Source: CAXMST01 sp963790085 (lineage in GTDB: Bacteria; Actinomycetota; Thermoleophilia; Solirubrobacterales; 70-9). Taken from it: 51,760 nucleotides of DNA. The stretch covers positions 1-51,760 of the forward strand of contig CAWBNH010000009.1 in assembly GCA_963790085.1 (NCBI GenBank). The letters run 5' to 3'. The position numbers and the translations under genes are program-made. Position 1 is the first letter of the stretch. Each line of letters begins with the position of its first letter. This document shows, piece after piece, positions 35,099 to 43,390 of this stretch. A model generated the notes under the pieces. The model did no database searches. It had not been told where the DNA came from and was given only the letters and a program-made list of their open reading frames with translations.

Positions 35099-36457
35099 GT
35101 GACGACGATCGGCCACGCGACGCCGTTGGCGGAGGGCTTCTCCGGAGAGATCCTCCATCCCGACGACGCCGGCTACGACGCCGCCCGCGCGATCCACAAC
35201 GGCCTAATCGACAAACGACCGGCACTCATCGCCCGCTGCCTGAACACGGCAGACGTGGTAGACGCGGTAAACGCCGCGAGGGATACGGAGCTCGAGGTCT
35301 CGGTCCGCGGGGGCGGGCACAACATCGCCGGCAAGGCGGTGACCGAGGGCGGCCTGATGATCGATCTCTCCCGCATGAAGGGCATCCACGTCGATCCGGT
35401 GCGGCGCACGGTCCGGGTCCAAGGAGGCGTGACGGTCGGCGAACTGGACCGCGCCACCGCCGTCTTCGGGCTCGCGACACCGAGCGGCATCGTCTCGAGC
35501 ACGGGAATCGGCGGGCTCACGCTCGGCGGCGGGCTGGCCTGGTTGATGGGTCGGTACGGGATGGTCATCGACAACCTGCTCTCCGCCGAGGTCGTTCTCG
35601 CCTCCGGGGAGGTGGTGACCGCGAGTGCCGACACCGACGCAGACCTGTTCTGGGCGATCCGCGGGGGAGGCGGCAACTTCGGCGTGGCGACGTCATTCGA
35701 GTTCCAGGCCCACCCGGTGGCAACCGTTCTCAAGGGCCCCGTCCTGCACCCGCTCGACTCGGCGGCCGAGATCCTCTCGTTCTACCGCGACTTCAGTGCC
35801 GGTGCTCCCGACGACCTCGGAGCCCAGGCCGCTTTCCTGCACGCACCCGACGGCTCGGGAGCCAAGATGTGCGCGATTGTGGTGTGCCACTGCGGCTCGG
35901 ACGACGAACGGGCGCAGGCGGACGTCGCGCCAGTACGGACGCTCGGCGCACCCGCCGCCGACATGATCGAGCGAATCCCCTACCCGCTCGCGAACACGAG
36001 CGCCGACGCGCTGTTCGCGCCCGGGGTCCTGGGCTACTGGAAGTCGGCCTTCTTCTCGGAGCTCTCCGAGGCGGCGATCGCCGTCCTCGTCGATGCATTC
36101 GAGCGCGCCCCGACCGACCTGTGCACGCTGGTCATTGAGGCATTCCAGGGCCAGGCGACGCGCATCGAGCCGACCGCAACCGCGTACCCGCACCGGCAGG
36201 CGGGGCACAACCTCTTGCTCATCTCCCAGTGGACCGATCCGGCCGACAGCGATGCCGGCATCGCCTGGGCGCGCACGACGTTCGACGCGCTCGCTCCGCA
36301 CATGGCCGACCGGTCATACACGAACTATCTCCCGGCAGAAGACCACGACCGCGTCCGGCACGCCTACGGCGTCAACTACGACCGGCTGGTCGAGCTCAAG
36401 CGCCGCTACGACCCGCACAACCTGTTCCACCTCAATCAGAACATCGATCCGTCCTGA
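35099..36457 (+). CDS. FAD-linked oxidase, berberine-bridge enzyme-like
   Basis: A 452-residue flavoprotein of the VAO/PCMH family with a C-terminal BBE domain. FAD-binding features: VSVRGGGHNIAGKAV (about 62-76, His for covalent FAD), MIDLSRMKGI, GIGGLTLGGGLAWLMGRYGM and DADLFWAIRGGGGNFGVAT. The BBE signature YDPHNLFHLNQNI is at the C-terminus. Homologues oxidise sugars, alkaloids or other alcohols. It lacks a signal peptide. It sits between site 3 and the intact tRNA-Pro gene, in cargo position, with slightly lower GC than the flanks. Confidence 0.92.
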   Translation: MTTIGHATPLAEGFSGEILHPDDAGYDAARAIHNGLIDKRPALIARCLNTADVVDAVNAARDTELEVSVRGGGHNIAGKAVTEGGLMIDLSRMKGIHVDPVRRTVRVQGGVTVGELDRATAVFGLATPSGIVSSTGIGGLTLGGGLAWLMGRYGMVIDNLLSAEVVLASGEVVTASADTDADLFWAIRGGGGNFGVATSFEFQAHPVATVLKGPVLHPLDSAAEILSFYRDFSAGAPDDLGAQAAFLHAPDGSGAKMCAIVVCHCGSDDERAQADVAPVRTLGAPAADMIERIPYPLANTSADALFAPGVLGYWKSAFFSELSEAAIAVLVDAFERAPTDLCTLVIEAFQGQATRIEPTATAYPHRQAGHNLLLISQWTDPADSDAGIAWARTTFDALAPHMADRSYTNYLPAEDHDRVRHAYGVNYDRLVELKRRYDPHNLFHLNQNIDPS

Positions 36458-36582
36458 CGCTCTAGAGGGGCGGCCGGAGGGGACCGGCGAGGGGGCATCC
36501 GAACGACGAAACGCTTGCAATAAACCGTCTAGTGCCCTGTGCGAGCGCGCTGCCGACCGTCGATAGGCAGACTGCGGGCATC

Positions 36583-37080
36583 GTGGCTACACCCACCGAC
36601 CTCACCTACGAGATCTGGAGCGACGGCGCCTGCGCTCAAAACACCACAGGCGCCGGTGGGTACGCGGCAGTACTGGTCGCCCGCCGTTCCGATGGCAGCA
36701 CAGCCAAGCAGTGGGAGGTCTTCGGCGGCGACCTCGAAACCACGAACAACCGAATGGAGCTAAAGGCCGTGATCACCGGCTTGCGCGCCCTGCCCGCGCC
36801 CGCGCGCGTGTGCATCTTCATCGACTCCACCTACGTCATGAAGAACTTCAGGGACTGGCTTGAGCGTTGGCAAGGCAACGGCTGGCGGACGGCGGACCGG
36901 AAGCAGGTGAAGAATCGCGCCCTGTGGGAGGCGCTATCCGCCGAGGTTGCCTGTCGCAATGTGAAATGGGTGCAGGTCCCCGGTCACGCTGGGGTTCCGT
37001 TGAACGAGCGCGCGGACCAACTCGCCTCCGCCCAACGGGACGCGTACGCCGAGCAGAGCCGTCCGCGCCCCGCGGAGTAG
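36583..37080 (+). CDS. rnhA: Ribonuclease HI
   Basis: A 165-residue type 1 RNase H, which cleaves the RNA strand of RNA:DNA hybrids. Catalytic residues D14 (SDGACAQN), E59 (NNRMELKAV), D81 (FIDSTYV) and D145 (NERADQLA) are present, with H135 in VPGHAG. GTG 36583 gives a standard N-terminus; GTG 36532 is an in-frame alternative. It lies directly before tRNA-Pro(GGG) in the last cargo block and may be acquired rather than the housekeeping copy. Confidence 0.92.
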   Translation: MATPTDLTYEIWSDGACAQNTTGAGGYAAVLVARRSDGSTAKQWEVFGGDLETTNNRMELKAVITGLRALPAPARVCIFIDSTYVMKNFRDWLERWQGNGWRTADRKQVKNRALWEALSAEVACRNVKWVQVPGHAGVPLNERADQLASAQRDAYAEQSRPRPAE

Positions 37081-37166
37081 CTCCTCCCCGACTGGCACGG
37101 TAGACCGGCTCCCCCTTCGGACGAGAAGCGAGACGTTTGGGGGACGCAGGGGACGCGTCGTCTTCA

Positions 37167-37240
37167 TCGGGGCGACTGGATTTGAACCAGCGACCTTTCG
37201 ACCCCCAGTCGAATGCGCTACCAAACTGCGCCACGCCCCG
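37167..37240 (-). tRNA. tRNA-Pro(GGG)
   Basis: A 74-nt tRNA with a CGGGGCG/CGCCCCG acceptor stem, discriminator A, D arm GGCGCAGTTTGGTAGCGC, anticodon stem TTCGA/TCGAA with loop CTGGGGG (anticodon GGG) and a T arm with TTCAAAT. CCA is not encoded. Its 3' half is the source of the repeats at 29981, 30881 and 34794. Confidence 0.95.
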
Positions 37241-37279
37241 TGACGCGGCGAGTCTAGGGGATGCACGGGGGGTGGTCAG

Positions 37280-37352
37280 AGCGGGCGACGGGACTCGAAC
37301 CCGCTTCCTTCAGCTTGGAAGGCTGACGTGCAACCAGTTACACCTCGCCCGC
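37280..37352 (-). tRNA. tRNA-Gly(TCC)
   Basis: A 73-nt tRNA: acceptor GCGGGCG/CGCCCGC, discriminator T, anticodon stem TCAGC/GCTGA with loop CTTCCAA (anticodon TCC), T arm GCGGGTTCGAGTCCCGT. It lies 39 bp from tRNA-Pro(GGG) on the same strand. Confidence 0.95.
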
Positions 37353-37393
37353 AGCCGGCCCGAGTATAGGAAGCCGTCCTGCAGGCACTCGCC

Positions 37394-38227
37394 TCAACTC
37401 AGCTTGCGGCCGAGGACGACCAGGTACTCGGCCTCGAATCCGAGGCCCTTCTCGGTCGGCTCCGATTCCTCGATGAACATCTCCAGCAGGTCCTCCCGCA
37501 ACGGCTCCCAGCGCCCCTCGGGCTCGAGCGCGGCCTTCGCCATCACGACCGGGCCGAACTTGGTCGCGTAGAGATCGACGGCCTCCTCCGCGTCGGTGAA
37601 GTCCATCGTCGTCGTCGCGTGCTCGAACTCGAGCTCGACGCCGTTGCCGTCGAACATCGCCGCGCAGTGATCAACCGTGCCCCACATCGGCGGCGGCACC
37701 GCGACCCCCGGTGGCGGGCCGGTGTGCTTGCCGATCGTCGCGAAGAACGTGCCGACCTTGCCGTCGGGCTTCCAGCAGCAGAGGCCGAAGCGTCCGCCCT
37801 CGCGGGTCACGCGGGCGATCTCGGCGGCGGCAACCTCGTGGCGCGGGGCGAACATGTGGCCGAAGGTCGAGACGACGACGTCGAAGGAGGCGTCGTCGAA
37901 CGGAAGCGCCTCTGCATCGGCCTCGACCCACTCCAGCTCCACTCCCGCCGCATCGGCGCGGCGGCGGCCCGCCACGAACAGCTCGGGGGTCAGGTCCGAG
38001 GCGACGACGTCGGCCCCGGCGACCGCCGCGGGAATCGCTGCGTTGCCGGTGCCGGCGGCCACGTCGAGGACCCTCTCCCCCGGTCCGATGCCGAGCCGCT
38101 CGACGATCCGCTCGCCGACGTCGAGGATCAGGTCCGCGACGACATCGAAGTCGCCGGCGGCCCAGGTCGCCCGGCTCCGCTCCTTGACCTCGGTCAGCTC
38201 GTCAGCCTGCAACTCGGAATCGGCCAT
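37394..38227 (-). CDS. Class I SAM-dependent methyltransferase (UbiE-like)
   Basis: A 277-residue methyltransferase with motif I VLDVAAGTGNAAI (about 53-65), acidic residue VVASDLTPE, VEADAEALPFDDASFDVVVSTFGHMFAP and a post-motif EIARVTREGGRFGLCCW. Small-molecule substrate unknown. A TAGGGT element at 38261-38266 overlaps the stop of the upstream transporter gene, and AAGGAG at 38234-38239 sits 6 nt before the ATG. This gene is therefore expressed with a leader and ribosome-binding site, unlike many neighbours. Confidence 0.9.
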   Translation of the reverse strand: MADSELQADELTEVKERSRATWAAGDFDVVADLILDVGERIVERLGIGPGERVLDVAAGTGNAAIPAAVAGADVVASDLTPELFVAGRRRADAAGVELEWVEADAEALPFDDASFDVVVSTFGHMFAPRHEVAAAEIARVTREGGRFGLCCWKPDGKVGTFFATIGKHTGPPPGVAVPPPMWGTVDHCAAMFDGNGVELEFEHATTTMDFTDAEEAVDLYATKFGPVVMAKAALEPEGRWEPLREDLLEMFIEESEPTEKGLGFEAEYLVVLGRKLS

Positions 38228-38263
38228 CTCCAGCTCCTTGTCCGCTGAACTCCGCGACGCACC

Positions 38264-39560
38264 CTACTCCTCAGGGCGCGCTAGCCGCCGCCTTCGGCAG
38301 CTCCGGCATCGACTCGGCCCGATGCCACCGAGCCACGCTCGGCGCGAGAACATGATCGCGGCCACGGCGACGATCAGCGCCGCCGCCAGGAAGTAGGTCA
38401 GATCGGCGCCCGAAGCCTGCAGCACGAGCCCCGCGGCGATCGGTCCCAGCGCGTAGCCGGTCGAGTAGGTCAGGTTCAGGAAGCCGTACCCGAAGCCCTT
38501 GTCCAGGTGGCCGAATGCATCGTCGAGCCAGGGGACCGCGGAGGCGAACATCGTGCTCGACCCGATCCCGAAGATCGAGAGGCCGATCACAAAGCCGGCG
38601 ACCCCCGGCAGCAGCGCGAGCAGCACCAGCGACGCGGCGAGCAGGATCAGCCCGAGCAGCGAGATCGGTACGCGGCCGGTCCGATCGCTGGCCCGTCCGG
38701 CAACCGGCGCCGCGACGGCGTCGAGCGCGATCGTCGCCGCAAAGACGACACCGATCGCCGCCGCGCTGAGGCCCAGCCGCTCGTCGGCATCAAGCGGCGC
38801 CGCCACCTCGACCACGCCGAGCGCGGTGGCGCCGGCGATCACGCTGATCGTCGCCGGCATCACCGGGCGCGAGAACGCGAGCCGGAGCAGGTCGCGAACC
38901 CCCGTCTTGCGGGGTCCCTGCCGCTCGGGCGCGCCGCGCGGCAGCACGAGACTGCCGGCCAGCGCCAGGGCGAGTCCGAGGCCGGCGACGAACAGGAACG
39001 GGAACTCGAAGCTGATCGCGTCCCCGGTGATCCCGCCGAGCGCCGGTCCGCCGATCGCGCCGACGCTGTTCGCCGCCAGCGCGAAGCCGATCGACTCACC
39101 CTTGCGGCCTGGCGGCGCGAGATCGGAAACCACCGCCAGCGCCGCGATCCAGCTCGCCGCTGAGCCGATCCCCTGGATCGCGCGGCCGGCGATCAGCGGC
39201 GGCAGCGACTCGGGCAAGGCGATCAAGACCGACCCGGCCGCGGTCAGCAGCAGGCCCCCGAGCAGCAACGGTCGGCGACCGACGATGTCGGCTGCGCGGC
39301 CAAGCGGCAGCGAGACGACCAGGATCGGCAGCGCATAGGCGCCGAGCGCGAGCCCGAGCTGGGCCTCTGAGGCGCCGGTACGGCTTTCGATCTCGGGCAG
39401 CAGGGGAGCGATCAGCCCAAGCAGCGCCGTGTCGAGGGCGATCGCTCCTATCGCGATCGCGAGGATCCCGCGGCGGCGCCGGCGGCTCAGTGACCCAACC
39501 CCCTCACGGACGCGACCCGCGATCCAGCTGGTGACTGCGATCGGTGCCTGTGCCGAACAT
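38264..39560 (-). CDS. MFS drug/solute transporter (start region frameshifted)
   Basis: A 12-helix major facilitator of about 430 residues with the loop 2-3 motif GRAADIVGRRPLLLGG and the DHA1-type RAIQGIGSAASW motif. The protein frame is open upstream to about 39546 but contains no start codon there. The only good start, ATG 39560 preceded by TAGGCT 8 nt upstream, is in another frame. One single-base shift near 39500-39540 would join them, so a read error is likely. Substrate unknown. Confidence 0.85.
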
Positions 39561-39613
39561 CGCGCCGCAGCCTAGACCCCCTTCAGCGCCCGCGATTCGC
39601 AGGCGCCGCCGGC

Positions 39614-40309
39614 TCAGCGCTTGACGCCGAAGTTGGCCGTGTAGGTCGCCGAGGAACGACTGCTCGCGTAGGGCGTCCCGCGGCGGAAGCCGACCCCGAT
39701 GTGGCGGAACTTCGGGTCGAGCATCGCTTGCCTATGGGGCGGGCTGTGCATCCAGCCACGGACGATCGACTTCGGCGAGGCGGCGTGACCGGAGCCGATC
39801 GCCAGCGTCTCGCCGGCGCTCCAGCTGCACTTGCAGGGCAGATACCGCGCCTTGTTCAGCCGGCCGGTGAGGTCACGCTCACCTCGGCAGGTGTGGGAGA
39901 AGCAGCGTTTACGAACCATCGTCCCGCTGTGCCGGGAGGCGGCCTTGCGGACACTTGGAACCCACTTCAGACGCCGAAGGCCCCGGTTGGCCCGCTTACG
40001 GTTGACGACGCAGGCGACCAGGCGCTCGGCCTTGCCCTGGCTGAGCTTCGCGGGCGCGGTGTCGGCGCCACGGCACTTCGACCGCGCCTCGGCGCGATCG
40101 GCGTGGACGGCGGCGAACATCACCAGCGCGGCGAGGGCGAGGAAGGCGACCCGGACGATCGGCACGAGCGCGGCCGGGAGCCCGGAGCGGATTGCGGTTG
40201 GCGGAGTGCTTTCGAACAAGGATCTAGAGCTTTGTTCGCCGTCTCGACTGTGGGCTATGCGACCCAGTACCCCGTGGGGCCACTCCGGCCCAGCCCCGGA
40301 GCGTTCCAT
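39614..40309 (-). CDS. Exported CAP/SCP-domain protein
   Basis: A secreted protein with a CAP (cysteine-rich secretory/pathogenesis-related 1) domain. A hydrophobic signal segment (VPIVRVAFLALAALVMFAAV) is followed by basic sequence and the CAP core: NRKRANRGLRRL, SRHSGTMVRKRCFSHTC, SAGETLAIG, IVRGWMHSPPHRQAML and HIGVGF...TANFG. Bacterial CAP proteins are surface or spore-associated, of unknown activity. ATG 40309 gives 231 residues with a long lead before the signal segment. A TTG after TAGATCC nearer the signal segment is an alternative start. Confidence 0.85.
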   Translation of the reverse strand: MERSGAGPEWPHGVLGRIAHSRDGEQSSRSLFESTPPTAIRSGLPAALVPIVRVAFLALAALVMFAAVHADRAEARSKCRGADTAPAKLSQGKAERLVACVVNRKRANRGLRRLKWVPSVRKAASRHSGTMVRKRCFSHTCRGERDLTGRLNKARYLPCKCSWSAGETLAIGSGHAASPKSIVRGWMHSPPHRQAMLDPKFRHIGVGFRRGTPYASSRSSATYTANFGVKR

Positions 40310-40439
40310 AGTATTAGTACACTTGGCCGGCGGATTCCTGCGGCCGCCAATATTGTTAGCGCATTGGGCGGCGGATTGCACTGAACGCTCAAAGTTCGTT
40401 AACGCTCCGAGCGTCCGCGGCGAGGGCGGCGGCGGGCTG
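40310..40439 (-). promoter_or_regulatory. AT-rich intergenic promoter region
   Basis: 130 bp that is much richer in A+T than its surroundings. On the minus strand it carries TACTAATACT directly before ATG 40309 and an AATATTGG element further upstream, as expected for the CAP-gene promoter. Confidence 0.4.
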
Positions 40440-41423
40440 TCAGGGGCTCTCGACGCGGTTGCGCCCGAACAGGCGCCCAACGATCTCGCGGACCCGCTCG
40501 CCGAAGCTCTTCTCCTCGCCGTCGTCCTCGGGGTCGTACTCGCCGGCCCGCACGCCCGGCCAGATCGCCGCCATCTCGGCGCCGATCAGGAACACGACCG
40601 AGGCCAGGTAGACGAAGAACATGAACGCGATCACGGCGCCGAGCGAGCCGTAGACGGCGCTGTAGTCGGCGAAGTTGTCGAGGTAGATCGAGAAGCCACG
40701 CTTGAGCAGCTCGTAGCCGAACGACGCGAAGACCACCCCCGGCCAGATCTGCCTCCAGCCCGGGCGCCCGGTCGGCAGCACGTGGTAGAGGACCGCGAAG
40801 ACGACGGCCGTGAGGATCAGGGAGAGCAGCGGCCCGCTGGCGCTGATCGCGCTCTCGATCGCATCGCCGACCGCACCGCCGAGAACGATGTTGAGTTGCC
40901 CGATCAGGGTCACCGCGAACGAGAGCGAGAACAGGAACCCGAGGCCGATGACGAGCAGGATGTCGAGGGCCTTGCCGCGCAGCGCACCCCGTCGCAGCTC
41001 GTCGCCGAAGATCAGGTTGACCGAGTTCCGCGCGGCGCTGACCAGCGCGCTCGTGCTGATCAAGAGGGCAGCCAGTCCGATCAGACCGAGCGTGCGCGAG
41101 TTCGAGGTGACGCCGTCGACCGCGGTCTCGATGTCCGATCGGCCCTGATCGGAGGCCGGCAGCTCGTCGAGCAGGAAGCTGACCGCGTCCTCGCGGGCGG
41201 ACGGGTCGTCGAGGATCAGCCCGGCGACGGCCGCGACGACGATCGCGGCCGGGAAGACCGAGAACAGCGCGTAGTAGGACATGCCAGCCGCAAGATGAGT
41301 GCCCCGGTGCCGGGAGAGCCCGGACAGGGCGTTCGTCAGCAGCCGCCAGGCCTGCTCAGCCCCCCGCTTCAGCTGCCCCCGCAGCGCCTGCCAACGTCGT
41401 CCCCCGCTAGGCGTCGGATCCAT
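40440..41423 (-). CDS. YihY/BrkB family membrane protein
   Basis: A 327-residue inner-membrane protein with the family hallmark SRHRGTHLAAGMSYYALFSVFPAAIV at about residues 38-63 and five to six further helices, including YGSLGAVIAFMFFVYLASVVFLIGAEM. The C-terminus is acidic then basic. The family was once called ribonuclease BN and is now regarded as a membrane transporter or scaffold of unknown function. TACGTT lies 7 nt before ATG 41423. Confidence 0.92.
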   Translation of the reverse strand: MDPTPSGGRRWQALRGQLKRGAEQAWRLLTNALSGLSRHRGTHLAAGMSYYALFSVFPAAIVVAAVAGLILDDPSAREDAVSFLLDELPASDQGRSDIETAVDGVTSNSRTLGLIGLAALLISTSALVSAARNSVNLIFGDELRRGALRGKALDILLVIGLGFLFSLSFAVTLIGQLNIVLGGAVGDAIESAISASGPLLSLILTAVVFAVLYHVLPTGRPGWRQIWPGVVFASFGYELLKRGFSIYLDNFADYSAVYGSLGAVIAFMFFVYLASVVFLIGAEMAAIWPGVRAGEYDPEDDGEEKSFGERVREIVGRLFGRNRVESP

Positions 41424-41430
41424 TCCGCGC

Positions 41431-41436
41431 AACGTA
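41431..41436 (-). promoter_or_regulatory. -10 element of leaderless yihY-like promoter
   Basis: TACGTT on the minus strand, 7 nt before ATG 41423. Confidence 0.45.
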
Positions 41437-41476
41437 CAGGTCGGCAGCGATCGACAGCGCCGGCAGCGGGCCGGAA

Positions 41477-41549
41477 CGGGGCAGCCAGGACTCGAACCTG
41501 GAATCTCCGGTTTTGGAGACCGGAGCCTGTCCAGTTGGGCCACTGCCCC
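41477..41549 (-). tRNA. tRNA-Trp(CCA)
   Basis: A 73-nt tRNA: acceptor GGGGCAG/CTGCCCC, discriminator G, anticodon stem CCGGT/ACCGG with loop CTCCAAA (anticodon CCA), T arm CCAGGTTCGAGTCCTGG. Confidence 0.95.
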
Positions 41550-41646
41550 ACGCCGCCCGATCGTAGCGCCCTTGTGAGAGCGCGGATCGCCTGACCGGGC
41601 GGCCTGGCCCGGGTGGACCACGCCGCCGCCACGGGACGAGCGGCGA

Positions 41647-41729
41647 TGCGGACGAGAGGACTCGAACCTCCACGGGCAATGCCCACCAGGACCTAAACCT
41701 GGCGCGTCTTCCAGTTCCGCCACGTCCGC
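41647..41729 (-). tRNA. tRNA-Leu(TAG)
   Basis: An 83-nt class II tRNA: acceptor GCGGACG/CGTCCGC, discriminator A, anticodon stem CCAGG/CCTGG with loop TTTAGGT (anticodon TAG), a long variable arm (GGGCATTGCCC) and T arm GGAGGTTCGAGTCCTC. Confidence 0.95.
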
Positions 41730-41781
41730 CGGCGCGGACAACCGTAGCGCTCGACCGCAGAAGAATCTATATTCCCCGTTG

Positions 41782-42402
41782 ATGGTTGAGGTTGGAGTCG
41801 CCCGCCCCGGCTACGAGCTGTGGCGGCCGAACAGGGAGAAGGCGCAGTCGAAGACCGCGAAGGCGGTCGTCGCGTTCGTTCTGATCGTCTCCGCAGTCCT
41901 GCTGGTGATCGTCACGATCGGCGGCTGGGAGCGGCTCGCGAGCTCGACGATGGGAGCCCTGACGATCGTCTGGGCAGGCCTCTACGTGCTGTTCGCGCTG
42001 CTGGTCTTCAACTGGAACCGTGGCGTGCTGCCGGTTGCCTCGGCGCTGGCAGTGCTGATGACGATCTTCGCCGCGGTGGCGGCCCCCGGCTGGTTCGATC
42101 GCGCCAAGGAAGGGCTCAACTCCCCACTGCTGCCGGAGGAGCTGCTCGGGCTGCTGACGGTGGTGGTGATCCCGGTCCAGCTGCTGCTGGTCGCGGTCGC
42201 GATGCTCGCCTTCAACCAGGAGTGGCAGGTCGAGGAGGAGCGCCCGGTCGGCGGCGGCGCCCTCGACCAGAGCGCCCCGATCGACGAGCAGGGCGCTCCC
42301 TACGACCTCGAGACTCAGCAGGACGAGCCGATCACCGACGCGGCAGCGGAGCCCCCGGCGGACCCCGCCGATCCATCCGCCGACCCGCGCCCGCCCGGCT
42401 AG
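41782..42402 (+). CDS. Hypothetical four-helix membrane protein
   Basis: A 206-residue protein with four hydrophobic helices (about 28-50, 60-80, 86-105 and 120-148) and an acidic, Pro/Asp-rich cytoplasmic tail. No family recognised. A TTG immediately before the ATG (41779) follows TATATT (41769-41774) closely, so the message is probably leaderless. Its TAG stop shares the palindromic CTAG with the stop of the convergent SRAP gene. Confidence 0.65.
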   Translation: MVEVGVARPGYELWRPNREKAQSKTAKAVVAFVLIVSAVLLVIVTIGGWERLASSTMGALTIVWAGLYVLFALLVFNWNRGVLPVASALAVLMTIFAAVAAPGWFDRAKEGLNSPLLPEELLGLLTVVVIPVQLLLVAVAMLAFNQEWQVEEERPVGGGALDQSAPIDEQGAPYDLETQQDEPITDAAAEPPADPADPSADPRPPG

Positions 42403-43079
42403 AACAGCTTCAGCGGCGGGTCGAGCAGCTCGGGGCCGTCCGCGCGCACGTCGTTGACTGCGTCGCCCACCTCGCGCAGGCCGAGCAGCTGCTCCGCAGC
42501 CGGACGCAGCAGCGCCTCGAGCTCGGAAACCTCCAGCTCGGGGTCGAGCCAGGCCGGCTCGGCGTCGGCGGGCAGGATCACCGGCATCCGATCGTGGATC
42601 GGCCGCAGCAACCGGTTGGGCTCGCAGGTCACGATCGAGCAGCTGTGGATCGGCTCCTCTCCCTCCCGGTCGAGGCTCGCCCAGATGCCGGCGAAGGCGA
42701 ACAGCTCACCGTCGGGCCTGCTGATCCAGATCGGGCGCTTGCCGGTCTCCTCCCGCTTCCACTCGTAGAAGCCGTTCGCGGGGATCAGGCAACGGCGTCG
42801 CTCGAACGACTCCGCGAAGGCCGGCTGGGTGGCGACCGTCTCGGCCCGTGCGTTGATCAGCGGTCGACCGGGCTTCAGCGCCCAGCGGCCCGGCTGCAGC
42901 CCCCAGCGCAGATAGCCGAACTGGCGAACTCGACGATCGTCCTCGCGAACCGCGAGGACCGAGTCGGTCGGCGCGATGTTGAACCGCGGGCGCTCGTCGA
43001 ACTCGAACGGTCCGTCGACTCCAAAGCGCAGCCGGAGGCGCTTGGGGTCAGGGTTGGAGAGCGTGTAGCGGCCGCACAC
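42399..43079 (-). CDS. SRAP-domain protein (HMCES/YedK), abasic-site DNA crosslinker
   Basis: A 226-residue SRAP protein. These proteins shield abasic sites in single-stranded DNA by forming a thiazolidine link through the N-terminal Cys2. The active-site residues are present: Cys2 in MCGRYTL, Asn in PLINARAET, Glu in GFYEWKRE and His in PIHDRMPVIL. The N-terminal Met is removed in the mature protein. GTG start at 43079 places Cys second as required. A TTAGAT element and a GAGG sequence lie upstream. Confidence 0.94.
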   Translation of the reverse strand: MCGRYTLSNPDPKRLRLRFGVDGPFEFDERPRFNIAPTDSVLAVREDDRRVRQFGYLRWGLQPGRWALKPGRPLINARAETVATQPAFAESFERRRCLIPANGFYEWKREETGKRPIWISRPDGELFAFAGIWASLDREGEEPIHSCSIVTCEPNRLLRPIHDRMPVILPADAEPAWLDPELEVSELEALLRPAAEQLLGLREVGDAVNDVRADGPELLDPPLKLF

Positions 43080-43114
43080 TTAGCGATGCCTCGATCTAAG
43101 GTCTGCCATCTCAG

Positions 43115-43198
43115 TACCGGAGGTGGGACTCGAACCCACAAGCCCGTGAGGGCAACCGATTTTGAATCGATCGCGTATGCCAATTCCGCCACTCCGGC
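43115..43198 (-). tRNA. tRNA-Leu(CAA)
   Basis: An 84-nt class II tRNA: acceptor GCCGGAG/CTCCGGT, discriminator A, anticodon stem ATCGA/TCGGT with loop TTCAAAA (anticodon CAA), a long variable arm and T arm GTGGGTTCGAGTCCCAC. Confidence 0.93.
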
Positions 43199-43314
43199 CG
43201 GACCCACACCTTAGTTCCGCCGGCGCGAAGACCTGCTCTCGCCGGTGCCGCTGCAGTCGTCTCAGCAGGCACCGGAGGGGTGCCGCAGTCGGGAGGATCG
43301 GACGGTGCATGAAC

Positions 43315-43328
43315 CGAACGACCGTTCG
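43315..43328. promoter_or_regulatory. Candidate operator palindrome
   Basis: CGAACG-AC-CGTTCG, a 6-bp perfect inverted repeat in the 190-bp gap between tRNA-Leu(CAA) and the gene at 43391. The size suits a TetR-type operator; no regulator gene is adjacent. Confidence 0.3.
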
Positions 43329-43390
43329 AACGATCCGTTGGCTGCACTCGAGCTAGCGCCCGCGCGGAGCAGGGCGGGACAATCGGGAGG

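Noticed and set aside
29500..37250. A conventional prophage or conjugative element
   Set aside because: No integrase, excisionase, structural, replication or transfer genes are visible; only small cargo genes between attachment-like repeats.
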